64,000 nt of DNA from Petunia secreta (GCA_029990175.1 JARKIP010000017.1:11798001-11862000); one strand, 5' to 3'; counted from the first letter of the stretch, positions 1 to 11,920 are shown. Translations and numbers: made by a program. The notes: generated by a model not told the origin, from the letters alone.

Positions 1-171
1 TTGACTCGTGAATAGTTTGGTTAAGTTGAGGAATTGCTACTCATCTACGTGAAGCTTTGGAACTACAAGTCGAGTGAAATATACACCACCACTAAACGAG
101 AGAACCGAGTGATCTCAAGTGAGAGAGTGTGTGAGGTTGTTTCGCTAACGTTTGTTACTTGTGCAGGTACA

Positions 172-2391
172 ATGTCTACCGAAGGAGAAGATTTTGCTAA
201 GAGTGCCCTTGCTACTATCCTTGCCAAATTGGATAGTATGAACTTGAGGATTGAAAGCCTTGAGAGGGTGAACTCTAGCGCTCTAGTTGAGCAAGGGACT
301 TCCAATGTCCAATCGGAGAAAGGGACCCCGAGTGTCCAAGTTGAGAAAGGGACCCCGAGTGTCCAAGTTGAGAAAGGGACCCCGAGTGTCCAAGTTGAAG
401 TCTCAAGTACTCCTAACTTTACCCCGGAGCAAGTTAGCCATGTCATTGAATTGCTCAATCAACAACGGGTAAAGGATGATCGAGAGAGACTTGATCAAGT
501 GTTGGGCAATCCCCAACGAACGGGCATTCCCCGAATCTTGGATAACCCTCAAAGAAACATTCCACTACCAAGACCCATCCGAAATGTGCAACCTCTTGAG
601 CAAGCCGATGAAGCTCAAGAAGGGGAGGAAGCCGATTATGGTGATGACGTGTATGGGTTTGATGATCACGTTCAACCGAGGCGAGGTATGAATTGGGGTC
701 GAAATGTGGATAGAGGTAGGGGCCGAGGTCGAGGGCCACCTATGGGATATGTTGGTGGGAATGCTAGAAGGGAGTATGGTGTGAATGAAGATCACTATGG
801 GGGGCAACCGGAGCCTTTCTGTGGGGGTCATGACAACACCAACCTCAATAGTGTGAAGCTTAATCTCCCAACCTTTAAAGGGAATTGTGATCCGGCGGCT
901 TACATTGAATTGGTGCTACACATGGAGAGATTGTTTGACACAAATGAGATGACCGATGAGAAGAAAGGCACTTATGCTATTTCATCCTTTGAATCCTATG
1001 CATCTACTTGGTGGGAATCCGTCAAGAGATCAAGGAGGAGAGCAGGAATCCCCGTTAATGTGGGATGGAATGACTTGAAGGGTATCATGAGTATCAAGTA
1101 CATCACTCCTAGATATCGTCAAGAGCAACTCAAGAAACTTTATGAGTTGAAGCAAGGTGTCAAGACGGTGAATGAATATTATGATGAGTTTGAAAAAACT
1201 CGAATGGCCTTGGATATGGACACCGAAGATGAGGAGCAAGCCGTGATACGTTTCATGAATGGTTTGAGCTATGGTATAGCTTCACAATTGAGATTGCATG
1301 CTTATATTTCACTTCAAGAAGTCCTTGATGCCGCAATTCAAGCCGAGCAATGGCTTGATAAAGAGAAGTCCAACCGTTACAAGAGAAACACTTCTACTTC
1401 CATGAACAAGCCAAAGGATTGGAAAAATCCTACTCCCAATGCAAGATTCACAAATGCAAGTGGCCCTAGTGGAGCAAGTGCTAGCAAAGATGTGAAGAAG
1501 CCGTTTGAGAAGTACACACCCAATGTTGGAGGTAATTCTAAAACCCAATTGAATACTCCTACTTCTTCTTCCATTCAATGCCACAAATGCAAGGGGTATG
1601 GACACTTTGCTAAGGAGTGTCCTACGAAAAGGACCATGGTTGTTGTTAGTGAGAATGCTTATGAACAAGAGAGTGAACCGGAGGAAGATGAGGGAGTAGA
1701 GGGAGATGAGGGAGTAGAGGATGATGAGCATGATAAAGCGGTGGAGGATGACGAACCTCATACTTTTCTAGTTGTGAGGAGGAGTTTAGGAGCTATGATA
1801 GTGGAGGATGGAGAGACCTTACAAAGGGAAAACCTTTTTCATGCTAGATGCCGAGTTGCGGGTGTTGTATGCACTATGATCATTGACTCCGGAAGTTGTG
1901 CTAATGTTGTGAGTCAATCACTAATTACCCAACTAAAATTACCTACCTTGAAACATCCCAAGCCTTATCGCCTACAATGGCTTAGTGAATGTGGAGAGCT
2001 AAAGGTGGTGAAACAAGCATTGATCAAGTTCAAAGTGGGTAATTATGTGGATGAGCATTTGTTCGACGTAGTGCCTATGCAAGCATGCCACCTTCTCTTC
2101 GGGAGGCCTTGGAAATTTGATCGACAAGCGGCCCATGATGGTCGTGTCAACACTTACACGATCAAGCATGAAGGAAGGAAATTTGTGTTGAAGCCCTTAA
2201 CTCCCAAACAAGTGAGTGATGACTACAACCGGATGAGGGAGTTGAAGGAGGCGGCAAAGGCTAAGTCTATCATTGAGACTAGCCCTTTGTCCAAAAGCAT
2301 GGTGGCAATCCCACCTTCTTCTACCGGTGGCATATGTGCCATGATACAACCGGGCGAGGTCCTAAAAGGAAATGATGGCACCAATGCCTAG
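172..2391 (+). CDS. gag: Gag-protease polyprotein of element A (frame open, then shifted before RT)
   Basis: The frame is open from position 34, but the first ATG is at 172, directly after a splice-acceptor-like GTGCAG; the same arrangement precedes gag in B, C and N. The product would be 739 residues. Residues about 50-78 hold three copies of a nine-residue unit (EKGTPSVQV). A basic RGRGRG patch follows, then the retrotransposon gag domain, a CCHC zinc knuckle (CHKCKGYGHFAKEC, about residues 470-483) and a retropepsin active site (IDSGS, Asp about 572). The frame ends at 2391 because about 11 bases present in B are missing here near 2383, so protease is no longer joined to RT. Gag would package element RNA into cytoplasmic particles and the protease would cut the polyprotein. 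Confidence 0.8.
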   Translation: MSTEGEDFAKSALATILAKLDSMNLRIESLERVNSSALVEQGTSNVQSEKGTPSVQVEKGTPSVQVEKGTPSVQVEVSSTPNFTPEQVSHVIELLNQQRVKDDRERLDQVLGNPQRTGIPRILDNPQRNIPLPRPIRNVQPLEQADEAQEGEEADYGDDVYGFDDHVQPRRGMNWGRNVDRGRGRGRGPPMGYVGGNARREYGVNEDHYGGQPEPFCGGHDNTNLNSVKLNLPTFKGNCDPAAYIELVLHMERLFDTNEMTDEKKGTYAISSFESYASTWWESVKRSRRRAGIPVNVGWNDLKGIMSIKYITPRYRQEQLKKLYELKQGVKTVNEYYDEFEKTRMALDMDTEDEEQAVIRFMNGLSYGIASQLRLHAYISLQEVLDAAIQAEQWLDKEKSNRYKRNTSTSMNKPKDWKNPTPNARFTNASGPSGASASKDVKKPFEKYTPNVGGNSKTQLNTPTSSSIQCHKCKGYGHFAKECPTKRTMVVVSENAYEQESEPEEDEGVEGDEGVEDDEHDKAVEDDEPHTFLVVRRSLGAMIVEDGETLQRENLFHARCRVAGVVCTMIIDSGSCANVVSQSLITQLKLPTLKHPKPYRLQWLSECGELKVVKQALIKFKVGNYVDEHLFDVVPMQACHLLFGRPWKFDRQAAHDGRVNTYTIKHEGRKFVLKPLTPKQVSDDYNRMRELKEAAKAKSIIETSPLSKSMVAIPPSSTGGICAMIQPGEVLKGNDGTNA
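320..400 (+). repeat. Three tandem copies of a 27-bp in-frame unit in gag
   Basis: The unit AAAGGGACCCCGAGTGTCCA plus seven more bases occurs three times head to tail and encodes EKGTPSVQV each time. B and C have a single TPSV-containing stretch at the same place, so this is a local expansion in A. The near-identity of the copies points to recent duplication. Confidence 0.85.
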
Positions 2392-5277
2392 TGCACAAAG
2401 GTATGATCCTTAACTCTAATTGTGATTTTTCTTCTAACCCTTTGCCTAGTGTGTTTGAGAATGTCTTGAAGGATTTTGGGGACATGTTCCCGGATGAGAT
2501 GCCGGATGGATTACCTCCTTTGAGGGGTATTGAACACCAAATCGACTTTGTCCCGGGATCCCAAATCCCAAACAAGCCGGCTTATAGGAGCAATCCGGGG
2601 GATACAAGAGAATTGCAAAAGCAAGTTGATGAATTGCTCACTAAAGGCTTGGTGAGGGAGAGCTTGAGTCCTTGTGCCGTACCCGTAATCCTTATTCCCA
2701 AAAAGGACGGCACATTGGAGGATGTGTGTTGATTGTCGGGCCGTGAACAAAATAACGGTAAAGTACCGTCATCCCATTCCCCGACTTGATGATATGTTAG
2801 ATGAATTAAGTGGTTCATGTGTGTTTAGTAAAATTGACCTTAGGTCCGGCTACCATCAAATTCGGATGAAACCCGGGGATGAATGGAAAACCGCATTTAA
2901 GACCAAGTTTGGTCTCTATGAAGGGTTGGTGATGCCCTTTGGGCTCTCCAATGCACCTAGCACTTTCATGAGGCTAATGAACCATGTTCTAAAGCCATTC
3001 ATCAACAAGTTTGTGGTCGTCTACTTTGACGATATATTGATCTATAGCAAATCAACAGACGACCATGTTGATCACCTTAGGCAAGTGCTTGAAAAGTTGA
3101 GAGCCGAAAAGCTCTATGATAATTTTAAAAAGTGTGCCTTTGGTGTTGAGAAGGTTGTCTTCCTTGGGTTTGTTGTGAGTGCCCAAGGAGTGGAGGTGGA
3201 TGAGTCTAAGGTAGAGGCCATACGTGATTGGCCTACTCCTACTACCGTGACTCAAGTAAGGAGCTTTCATGGTCTTGCTAGCTTTTATAGACGATTTGTG
3301 AAAGACTTTAGCTCCATTGCCGCTCCACTCACCGAATTGGTGAAGAAGGACCAACCTTTTGTTTGGGGAGAGCCTCAAGAGAAGGCCTTCCAAGAATTGA
3401 AAGTAGGTTGAGTACCGCCCCTCTATTGCAATTGCCCGACTTCGGAAAGGCATTTGAGATTGAATGTGATGCCTCGGGGGTGGGAATTGGTGGTGTTTTA
3501 ATGCAAGATAGCAAACCCATCGCCTACTTTAGTGAGAAGTTGAAAGGGGCCTCCTTGAATTACTCTACGTATGACAAGGAGTTGTATGCCCTTGTGAGAG
3601 CCCTTGCCCATTGGCAACACTACCTTTGGCCTCGTGAACTTGTAATCAAGAGTGACCATGAGTCACTCAAGCATCTAAGAGGCCAAGAGAAGTTAAATAA
3701 GAGGCATGCCAAGTGGGTTGAATTCATTGAGTCTTTTCCCTATGTTATCCAATACAAGAAAGGGAAAGACAATGTTGTGGCGGATGCGCTTTCAAGAAAG
3801 TTCGCTCTAGCCACCACTCTCACCTATAAGCTTATGGGTTTTGAGAGCATTAAATTGATGTATGCTCATGACCCGAAGCTAAGGAGCATCCATGAAGCTC
3901 TAGAAAAGGGGGAGAGAGTTGAGAAATACCAATGGGTTAATGGATATATCTTTAAGAATGGTAAAGTGTGCATACCCGAGTCCTCATGGAGGGAATTGCT
4001 TGTGCAAGAGGCACATTGTGGAGGACTCATGGGTCACTTTGGTAGGGACAAAACCTTGGCCATCCTTAGGGAGCAATTCCATTAGCCTAAAATGGGGACC
4101 CATGTTGAGAGACTTTGCAACTCTTGTCTTGAGTGCAAGGTTGCTAAGTCCAAATCGAACCCCCATGGTTTGTATACCCCACTCCCCGTACCTACTAGTC
4201 CGTGGTTGGACATATCAATGGACTTTGTCATGGGTTTACCAAGGACTAGGGGGGCCATGATAGCATTTATGTTGTTGTGGATAGGTTCTCCAAAATGGCT
4301 CATTTCATTCCATGTCGAAAATGTGATGATGCACAACATGTTGCTACCTTGTTTATTGATAATGTCTTGAAATTGCATGGTGTGCCTCAAACCATAGTGA
4401 GTGATAGGGACACCAAGTTCCTAAGTCATTTTTGGAGGAGTTTATGGGGTGCCCTTGGCACCAAACTCTTATTTTCTACGTCCCACCACCCCCAAACCGA
4501 TGGGCAAACCGAAGTGGTGACCGAACCTTGGGTGCTCTTCTTAGAGCCATGACCCGAGGTAAGGGTGGGACTTGGATAGATAAGCTACCTCTTATGGAGT
4601 TTGCCTACAATCGAACCATGCATAGGATGATTGGCATGACTCCATTCGAGTGTGTGTATGGTTTTAACCCCTTGATTCCCCTTGATCTAACCCCTTTGCC
4701 AAGGGAAATGGTTGTTAATTTTGAAGGAAAAGCTAGAGCCAAGGCTTTGATGGAGCTACATGCTAAGGCAAAGAAGAATTTGGAGGAAGCTTATGCAAAG
4801 GTGGCCTCCAAGAAAAACAAAGGACGCAAGAAGGTGGAACTCAAGAAGGGTGACTATGTGTGGGTGCACTTCCGGAAAGAAAGGTTTCCAAACCTTAGGA
4901 AAGGGAAGTTGACACCCCATGGAGATAGCCCATTCCAAGTGCTCTCAAAGATAAACAACAACGCCTATGTGGTCGACTTACCAAGTGAGTATGAAGTTTC
5001 TAATACTTTCAATGTTTGTGACTTGGTTCCTATGGATGTAGGTGAGGAAGAGGTCGTGCATGATAATGCTCCAATTTCGAGGATGAAATCTTCTCAAGAA
5101 GGGGAGGATGATGCCGGGCAAACCACGAGACCTTTCACTCGGAGCCAAGCTAGGGAGGTCCAAGGAGTACACCTACACTTGGTGAGGAAGGGCCTAGAAG
5201 AAGGAAGCGATTGGAAGCCGTTCCGAGTGATTAGAGCACAAGAGGAGCAGCCCAGTGCTTTGGGCGCCCCCGCCTGA
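2392..5277 (+). pseudogene. pol: Broken pol (RT, RNase H, integrase) of element A
   Basis: RT begins about 2465 and contains the PVILIPKKDGT box, FSKIDLRSGYHQI (about 2824) and the catalytic YFDD (about 3023). RNase H follows from about 3450 (ECDASGVGIGG) with the DALSRK box near 3783. Integrase has the HHCC finger (about 4015-4130), the VSDRDTKF box and QTDGQTEV (about 4490). Breaks: frameshift near 2716, a one-base loss near 3400, TAG at 4083 in place of Trp, frameshift near 4253, and a one-base loss near 4517. The last open segment runs to 5277, inside the 3' LTR, as in element N. Compared with N, each domain is recognisable but the chain is cut at least five times. Confidence 0.9.
5074..5108 (+). 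promoter_or_regulatory. Stem-loop and polypurine tract of element A
   Basis: ATTTCG-AGGA-TGAAAT can fold with a G:U pair and is followed by the purine run AAGAAGGGGAGGA that abuts the LTR start at 5109. The tract primes plus-strand DNA synthesis in LTR elements. The same block occurs before the 3' LTR of B, N and D. Confidence 0.75.
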
Positions 5278-5813
5278 AGAAGCCTAGGCTGAGGCGCTCC
5301 GCCCCAATTCTGGGCGCCCCGCCTAGGCCACCCCACTGATCATTTGGCCGGGCGCTCCGCCCGGAATGCTGAAGCACGTGATTCCTAGCTATGTTAAGAC
5401 TATTTTGACCCTACGTGGTCCTTTATTCCTAAGCCTAAGTGTGGGCATATTAGACCTTTCATATGGTGTCTAAAAACACCTATAAATAGCTAGATAGCTT
5501 GTTATTTTCATTAGCTTACCTTGATGATCAAAAATACACTTTGTGTTGAAGAGTTGAACTCTTGTTGAATGAAAAACCTTGAATTGGGACTTGTTTTTCT
5601 TCTAGCGGATCTAGATGAATTCCAATTCCCCCCCCCCCCCCCCGACCAATCTACTTGCGTGCTCACGTTAGCTCGAGGGTAGTTGCCTAGCGAAGGTGTT
5701 CTTGACCTTCTCTCGGGGTGTAACGGAACGGGTTCTCTGTTGCTACTTGAGATTTGTGATCGAGATACGTCTCGTTCCTATCTTTTACTTTCCGCGTTTG
5801 ATTTCCTACATCA
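5109..5813 (+). repeat. 3' LTR of element A (705 bp)
   Basis: Starts TGATGCCGGG directly after the polypurine tract and ends CTACATCA. It encodes the last 56 residues of the pol frame. It contains GC-rich motifs GGGCGCTCCGCCC/GGGCGCCCCGCC at about 5258-5362, a TATA-like TATAAATA at about 5481 and a run of C at about 5629-5643. From about position 5205 it aligns by eye with the LTR of element D. Confidence 0.85.
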
Positions 5814-7161
5814 ACAAAACTTTGGAAGGGATGCAGTATTTTTCTGAATAAGATTTGTGATTTCGCCACTATCATAAAGCCCCTATTTATAGGTAGAATA
5901 AGATAAAGATAAAGTGTGAAATTGTCGAGCATAATCATGGCCTGAAGATATGAAACGATTCGGTGCAGTAAAAGGTATTCTTGAAAATGTGCATGGAATC
6001 GACATCAACCAATCGAACGAAAACACGTGGAGTTCTCGAAGAAATCGAGCGTCAATCTCAATCAAGGATACTGGGAGTTTTAAAGAGTCAATGAGATATC
6101 TTTTCACATCCTTTTTGTATGCCTCTTTCACTTCCTGACTGCTTACGACAACACTAAAAAAGTAGGGGGACTGACTGTGTGGGCAAAAATACGTCGCCAA
6201 CTATTAGGGGGATACGAGTCCAGCTGGCGAGATTAGCTTAGCCTATAAGTCACCGGGCACAGAGGATACACGTCTGCTTCCTAAACCACGGCCGCTAAGC
6301 CGGTATGGGCGCAGGATGCAAGGTATAGATCCAGCCGCCTTAAAATTTACAATTTCCTAGTTAGGGTTTTGTATATACCACCGCCTTGAGTTTATAGGCC
6401 CACGAACCTTATTAGTCTTTGTATTTTACTATAATTAGGACTGCGTAAATCTTAGATATAAATACTCCTTACATTTGTATTCTACATCAAGCGATTCACA
6501 CCGAATCCGGCTATTCTAAGGAATAAGATTACTACTTTCTTGTTTATTACTTTTCACTCAATAGTTACTTACTTTTCCTGTGTATTTACTATATTGCTTG
6601 TGACCTTCTAACAAATTCAATTGTTTTACCTAACGGCGAAATTCAAACCGAAACACCACTGAAAAGTATTATGTCAAGTACATGCCTTCCAATGTTATTA
6701 AAATCACATATCAATCAATTGGAAAAAATACTATGTTTAGTTTGGCTTAAAAAGAAAAAGTTAATGTTTGCACCTCACAAGAAAACAACTTTCTTGGCAC
6801 ACCAATGGTAAAGTTGATTTCTGAGTTTAAAGTTTTAGTATAATTAACCAATGCTTTCCACTAAACATGATGGTTTCGGACTTCTGACTTGGGTGAATTG
6901 CATTAGACCAAATATGAATTTGGTCGTGGCTCAGTTAAGTTGATCACCAAATTTATTTAGTGTTCATCTGAGTTATCAAAAAAAAAAAAAAATTATGGAA
7001 CGTGAGAGCAAAAAAAAAAAAAAAAAGAATGTTGTTTACACATGTACTTCAAATCTCGTCTAAAATTTGGCAAGCCTACTTTTCGAGAAGAGATAAAGTG
7101 ATGGCATTTGTAGATATTGAAATTTTGTTAAAGCGACCCATACAAAATTTAGATTAGTCCA
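5814..7161. other. No gene seen; probable LTR remnant near 6360-6660
   Basis: No coding region of note. The stretch 6360-6660 has a TATAAATA box (about 6459), an AT-rich leader and an end (CTTGTGACC... AATTCAATTGTTTTA) that resembles the 3' end of the Tat-type LTR at about 32697-32755. I read it as an old LTR fragment of that class. Two poly-A runs lie at about 6978 and 7009. Confidence 0.35.
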
Positions 7162-7484
7162 ATTGAATTAGGATTTTTTACATAAAAGTACAAGTTTTAG
7201 AGCTTAATTACAAAACACAGCAATATTTTAGTAAAATTATCCTATATAGAGGAAAACACAAAAAAATTACAAATATAGCAAAAACATAGCAATATTTTCC
7301 CATAACATACCAAACCCTTATATTCTTCCTTCTATTTCCCCCACTATCACTTTTGCTCCTCCCATCTCCCCCTATTTCACTTTTCCTCCCACCATTTCCC
7401 CCCAATTTTACTTTACTCCTCTTATTTTCCCCAATTTCACTTTTCCTCGTCCATCCTCAATGTATCTCGTTGAATCTCGCTAAT

Positions 7485-7965
7485 TCTGCACCGTATCAAC
7501 TATTTCTGCACCGTATCAACTGTTTCTGCACCGTATCTCAACTGTTCTGCACCGTATCTCAACTGTTTCTGCACCGTTTCAACTGTTTCTGCACAGTATC
7601 TCAACTGTTTCTGCACCGTTTCAATTGTTTCTGCAGCACCGTATCTAACTGTTTCTGCACCGTTTCAACTGTTTCTGCAACACCGTATCTCTGTTTCTGC
7701 ACTGTTTCAACTGTTTCCGCAGCACCGTATCTAACCGTTTCTGCACCGTTTCAGCTGTTTCTAACTGTTTCTGCACCGTTTCAACTGTTTCTGTAGCACC
7801 GTATCTAACTGTTTCACCGTTTCAGGTTGTTCAACACCGTATCTAATTGTTTCAGGATCGTTTCGCCATTGTTTAAGACTATTTCACTGTTGTTTCAGCA
7901 TCCGTTTCATCGTTGTTTTCAGACTGTTTCAGTATTATTTCAGCACCGTTTCATCACCATTTCAT
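7485..7965 (+). repeat. Minisatellite of CTGTTTCTGCACCGTTTCAA-like units
   Basis: About 20 imperfect copies of a roughly 20-bp unit, with variants CACCGTATCTCAA and GCAGCACCGTATCT. Open frames across it (for instance 7353-7796) are a side effect of the repeat, since they read as monotonous FCTVSQLF runs with no domain. The tract lies wholly inside the Mutator-like element. Confidence 0.85.
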
Positions 7966-8299
7966 ATTAAATATATAAAAATTTATTAGAGTACATATTA
8001 AACATTACAAAACTATATCAGTTTTTAATAAATATCAAGAATAATTAATAGGAGTACATCATATTTCACTCTTTCCCATGCTATTTCTAGAAAGTTAAAT
8101 ATATTTTGGTTTCACCTTTCCCTAGGCTACAGTAAGTCGTCTTCTATGCCTAGCATTCTTAAAATTTCACAGAAATATGACTAATCTACCACCATGGCGT
8201 CGAATTTAATCTTCTTTCAAAAAAGCCACTGCTCTTCCTCCAACAACTTATGAAAAACGTCTAGATCCTTTAAAATGTTGCTCGGTACTCGCCCGTTGC

Positions 8300-8640
8300 T
8301 TCGATACTCTCGACGGAGCACTTTCTTCTACATTGGGCTCACCGGAATCAGCATCGGCTGACGGATTTTAACAATTTTGGCGTCGATGTAGCGGCATAAT
8401 TGTGGATTCCGGTACGGCGGTGACCTGGTTACCGAGCAGTGCTTATCACGCTGTTTGCCGTCCGGTGGATAATTTGCATCATTTGATACTTGTTGATTTA
8501 TCGTCAATGAAACGAGTGAGTGTTCCTACGGTGGCGTTTCATTTTATCGGTTATAAAAAGCTGTCGTTGCAGCCGAAGTATCACCTGATTCCGGTGGACC
8601 GATATTCTGCTTGGCTTTTGCTCCGACGGAAGGGGTGGTT
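8300..8640 (+). pseudogene. Fragment of an A1 (pepsin-like) aspartic protease gene
   Basis: One frame near 8326 reads FYIGLTGISIG, the conserved segment before the second active site in plant nepenthesin/CDR1-type proteases. A second frame from about 8393 reads GIIVDSGTAVTWLP, the second catalytic DSGT motif, followed by VSVPTVAFHF and a YHLIPVD segment (to about 8610), which are also family landmarks. A frameshift with a TGA (about 8360) separates the two parts, and the first active-site half and the C-terminal end are missing. It is cargo of the Mutator-like element at 7171-8836 and cannot make a working protease. Confidence 0.8.
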
Positions 8641-8845
8641 GGTGAAGGGAGTTTTGGTGGCGTTGTGGTTTTCTCTATTTTTTGATTGGACCTTTTGTAT
8701 TTTGATGGTTGTGAAATGCAATATTATTAATATTTATTCCTTGTTAGGAAAAATGTTGCTATCCTTTGTAATTTCAAAAATATTGCTATTTTTTTGTAAT
8801 TAAGGGTGGAAATTTTTATATTTATGTAAAAACCCCATTGAATTA

Positions 8846-11700
8846 TTCAAGTGCAAGGCCCACTAGGGTTTCTCAAAGATCACTTTATCTTAAACCCTAG
8901 CTTACTCTTATATAAAGCGATTACATTTTTCATTAGAAGATATCTCAAAACAGTCCGGAATCCCATAAATATTCACAAAGAGATCAAAGACATCAAAACG
9001 TCTTTTTCAAAATTATAAGACAATAATGCTACCCGACTTCTAGGAGATCAAATATATCACAAAAAGGATCAAAGGATTAACATAATTGTAATCACAATTT
9101 TAATGATTAAAATCGTTTGTTTCTTTAGTATTTTGTGATTGCAGTTTATTATTGATATATTGAAATTTTGTTTGAAACAATATAACTTATATATGGATAA
9201 GTTTTATTGCATGTTGTCGGTAGTATAATATAATACAATAATTATTGTAGTAAATTAGACCAGAATTAACTATACATGATTCAATATACAAATCAAACGT
9301 GGGATTAAAAAATATCATTTCCTATACCATGATTATATCATCCAATCCCTCAGACAAAACAAGTTCTTATATCCTAACAACTGGGATAGCATTTGCTTGA
9401 AGTTTGGAATAAATTGAGTTCGTAAACTCTATCTTTTAGCTTTCGTGAAAGAAGAAAAAAATTTCTAGGATATTTTAGCCTTCGCAAAAGATCTTCAAAC
9501 AAACACATCTGCAAAGCGTATGTTTGGACCACGAAATATATCCCAGATATAAACGACTCTTTACTTCACTTGGTAAAATAGTGTAAATGTGTGGATATAT
9601 CGACCAACCTATTGAAAGTAATCCTATATTCTCAAATTGGTGGATTGCATTATTGCATATTAGTGAAGATTGAGCTTGGAAGCCCCAATTTTGCCATGTA
9701 CTCTTGGCAAAGTTAGAATGCAACGAACAGATTAAGATTTCTACTCTTGAAGTGGAACCTGTATACTACTATAGTCTCCCTAGTCCCTAGAAATGTAGCA
9801 AATGTGTCGTCGTAAAGGATTCTCTTGGAATTACTTCCAGTCGAGAATCCCATTTTGTGACGTCACCTTAGATAGTATCTAGGTAGTATGTTAAAAATTT
9901 ATCTATTTAAGTATAAAAAGATTAAGGATATCGGATTGCTACACTGCACAAACACATCGAACCTAAAGTAGTGGAGTAAGAAAGATCCCTCACGCCCTCT
10001 ATTTACAAAAATCTTGACAGCAACAAGCACAATTCCTGGTGGAGACGAACCGTTTCATTTCACCACAACGCATAGTTGGTTATGTCATAGAATTAGAAGG
10101 CTCATCCCTTGAGCCTGAGTACATATTTGTAGGTGTAGGGCCATAAATATTCTACTGATGATAATGACAACAAAAGTATCGTGACCAATTAAAGGCTTTC
10201 ACGAGTCTGAAATTTTCTTATACTATTTGATACATGTGTATGTTTATCACTATCTCAAATCAATTTTTTGACGTAGTTTCAATTTATAAATAAAAGAACT
10301 CCTTTGAATTATAATCCTTTGATCGGTCATAGAATGCTATTTAATCATAAGAACAATAAAATAATTTACTGAAATTATCTCTAAAATAAACAAGTGGGCA
10401 CCCTTCGCTGTAAAATATGATGGGTTGAAAACAGAGCCCCGTACAGAGTGACACAGACCCATGCTTACGATCTGAGCTAAGGAACACAGGAAAATCCTAT
10501 AAAGTATAAAAAAGAACAAGGTCAAAAGGAGGAAACACAGTAAAAAAAAAGAGGGCGGGCCCTGGTTCACCTCGAATTGGTACTACTGCCCACTGACTTT
10601 GGACTTTGACCCCTATAGTTTAAACCATACACGATTTCCCAGCAAGGCCAAAGGAGAATGAAGTGACAAACTTGCCCTCAGTACTCCACTGGAATAACAG
10701 TAACTGTTGTTATATTGATGTACGAGTATTTGATTGTCGGTTTAAAATGGAGACATCACTTTTTCAGTCAAATGTCACCACATTTTTTTCCTTTAACGAA
10801 TGCTCCAGTCTTCAAAGGAAGATAAAGAACATTCCTATTTTACCTCCCTTTTCACCCTATATATTAGAATCATAATTAATGATAACGAAAACCTCTCTCC
10901 CGGTGACGACTATATGACAGATAAAATTCTTCCCTGATACAACACGACCAAGTCACCAAACTAATAGTGAAAGAACAAGTCCGCTTTTTTATCAAACCAG
11001 TCTATCATAGAATATCAAGAAATATTAAGAACGACACAGGCAGGAACCACCTTACAACTTCACAAACCCACGCCACCTCCGACACAGTACAAGGGGGCCG
11101 GCAGAGAACTTTGTGAGCTAAGATTGGATAGGACAGCGCATCTTTAGACTCTATGCTTTCTCCCCTTTTCATGTACTACTACACAAAAACAACTCAGTCC
11201 TCTGCCCCAATGCAATGGCCTTTTTTTTTTTTTACTGCAACTAAAGGGAAAGCAACCAAATGACACCACCCACCCACCCCCCCCCCCCACCCCCACATAT
11301 TCAGTAGATGACAGAAATATATCTTCGGTCCAGTCACTTCGCTATAAAAACAAAAAATAACATCAATTAGAAATTCTCACAAATTTAATTTTTCATAATT
11401 TGATAATCTATTCAACCTCTTATCCTATATGCTGTACACTTTGATTATTCAAAGTCCTTCCAGTGCCCCCCCCCCCCCTCACCCCCACCCCCATACATCC
11501 CAATCTTGTTTGAATTTCACTGAGAAACTTGCTCAGTTCCCTATGCTTATCTTTCAAATCTTTACATTCCTTAGTTACCAAAAAAATTCCCTAAAACTAA
11601 AACAAAAAATAACTTATTTAAGCCAATATAACCTTTCCCCACCTCCCATCGAATGTACACAACACTTGCAGTCAAGTAGTGGCTGATCCATAAAATTCAG
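8846..11700. other. Intergenic; no gene recognised
   Basis: AT-rich, with only short frames and no recognisable domain. 8860-9130 has an LTR-like look (CTTATATAAAG box, A-rich leader) but I find no second copy or primer site. C/T homopolymer runs occur at about 11221, 11278 and 11468. The 3' end of the kinase gene's transcript (reading leftward) probably falls around 11700-11920, but no poly-A signal can be assigned with confidence. Confidence 0.4.
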
Positions 11701-11920
11701 CCACTAGCAAACCCCACCAAGCACAACTCATGAATAATACACCGAGCCAAAAACTTCTTTGACCGTGACCACCAGAGGCAAACTATTTCTTCCATTATGA
11801 CCACCCGGAGCTGCTGCCCCTCATTCCAGGCAATGTGTTTTACGACTTGTGATTCTAGATTCAATTACGAATCGTAATAATTTAACAGACTTCGTTTGCT
11901 GCAAATTATTCTCTTGCCAA

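Larger units (their letters stand above)
1..5813 (+). mobile_element. Element A: Ty3/gypsy chromovirus (CRM-like), 5'-truncated by window edge
   Basis: Order on the + strand is leader, gag, protease, RT, RNase H, integrase, 3' LTR, typical of Ty3/gypsy. The 5' LTR lies outside the window, so age and target duplication cannot be checked; ACAAA at 5814-5818 is the expected right-hand target copy. RT and integrase read very closely to elements B, C and N. The LTR core from about 5200 onward is homologous to the LTR of element D at 58458, so A is an autonomous-type relative of D. Pol is broken by several frameshifts and a stop, so this copy cannot make its own enzymes. Confidence 0.9.
7171..8836. 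mobile_element. Mutator-like element (Pack-MULE) with 9-bp target duplication
   Basis: The left end (GGATTTTTTACATAAA, from 7171) and the reverse complement of the right end (GGGGTTTTTACATAAA, from 8836) match, and a second block (TTAATTACAAAA...AGCAATATTTT) recurs at about the same distance from each end. ATTGAATTA stands directly outside both ends (7162-7170 and 8837-8845), the 9-bp duplication typical of Mutator-like elements. The 1666-bp interior encodes no transposase; it holds a minisatellite and a fragment of a host-type aspartic protease gene. It therefore fits a non-autonomous MULE that captured gene sequence. Ends and duplication are seen directly; the capture is inferred. Confidence 0.85.

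Noticed and set aside
6190..6340. Possible tRNA-like or structured RNA (GC-rich stretch with GATTAGCTTAGCC)
   Set aside because: No cloverleaf with both A and B boxes could be built by eye; probably part of LTR debris.
7353..7796. 147-codon open frame with FCTVSQLF repeats
   Set aside because: It is a translation of the minisatellite in the Mutator-like element; no domain, and the start lies in low-complexity sequence.
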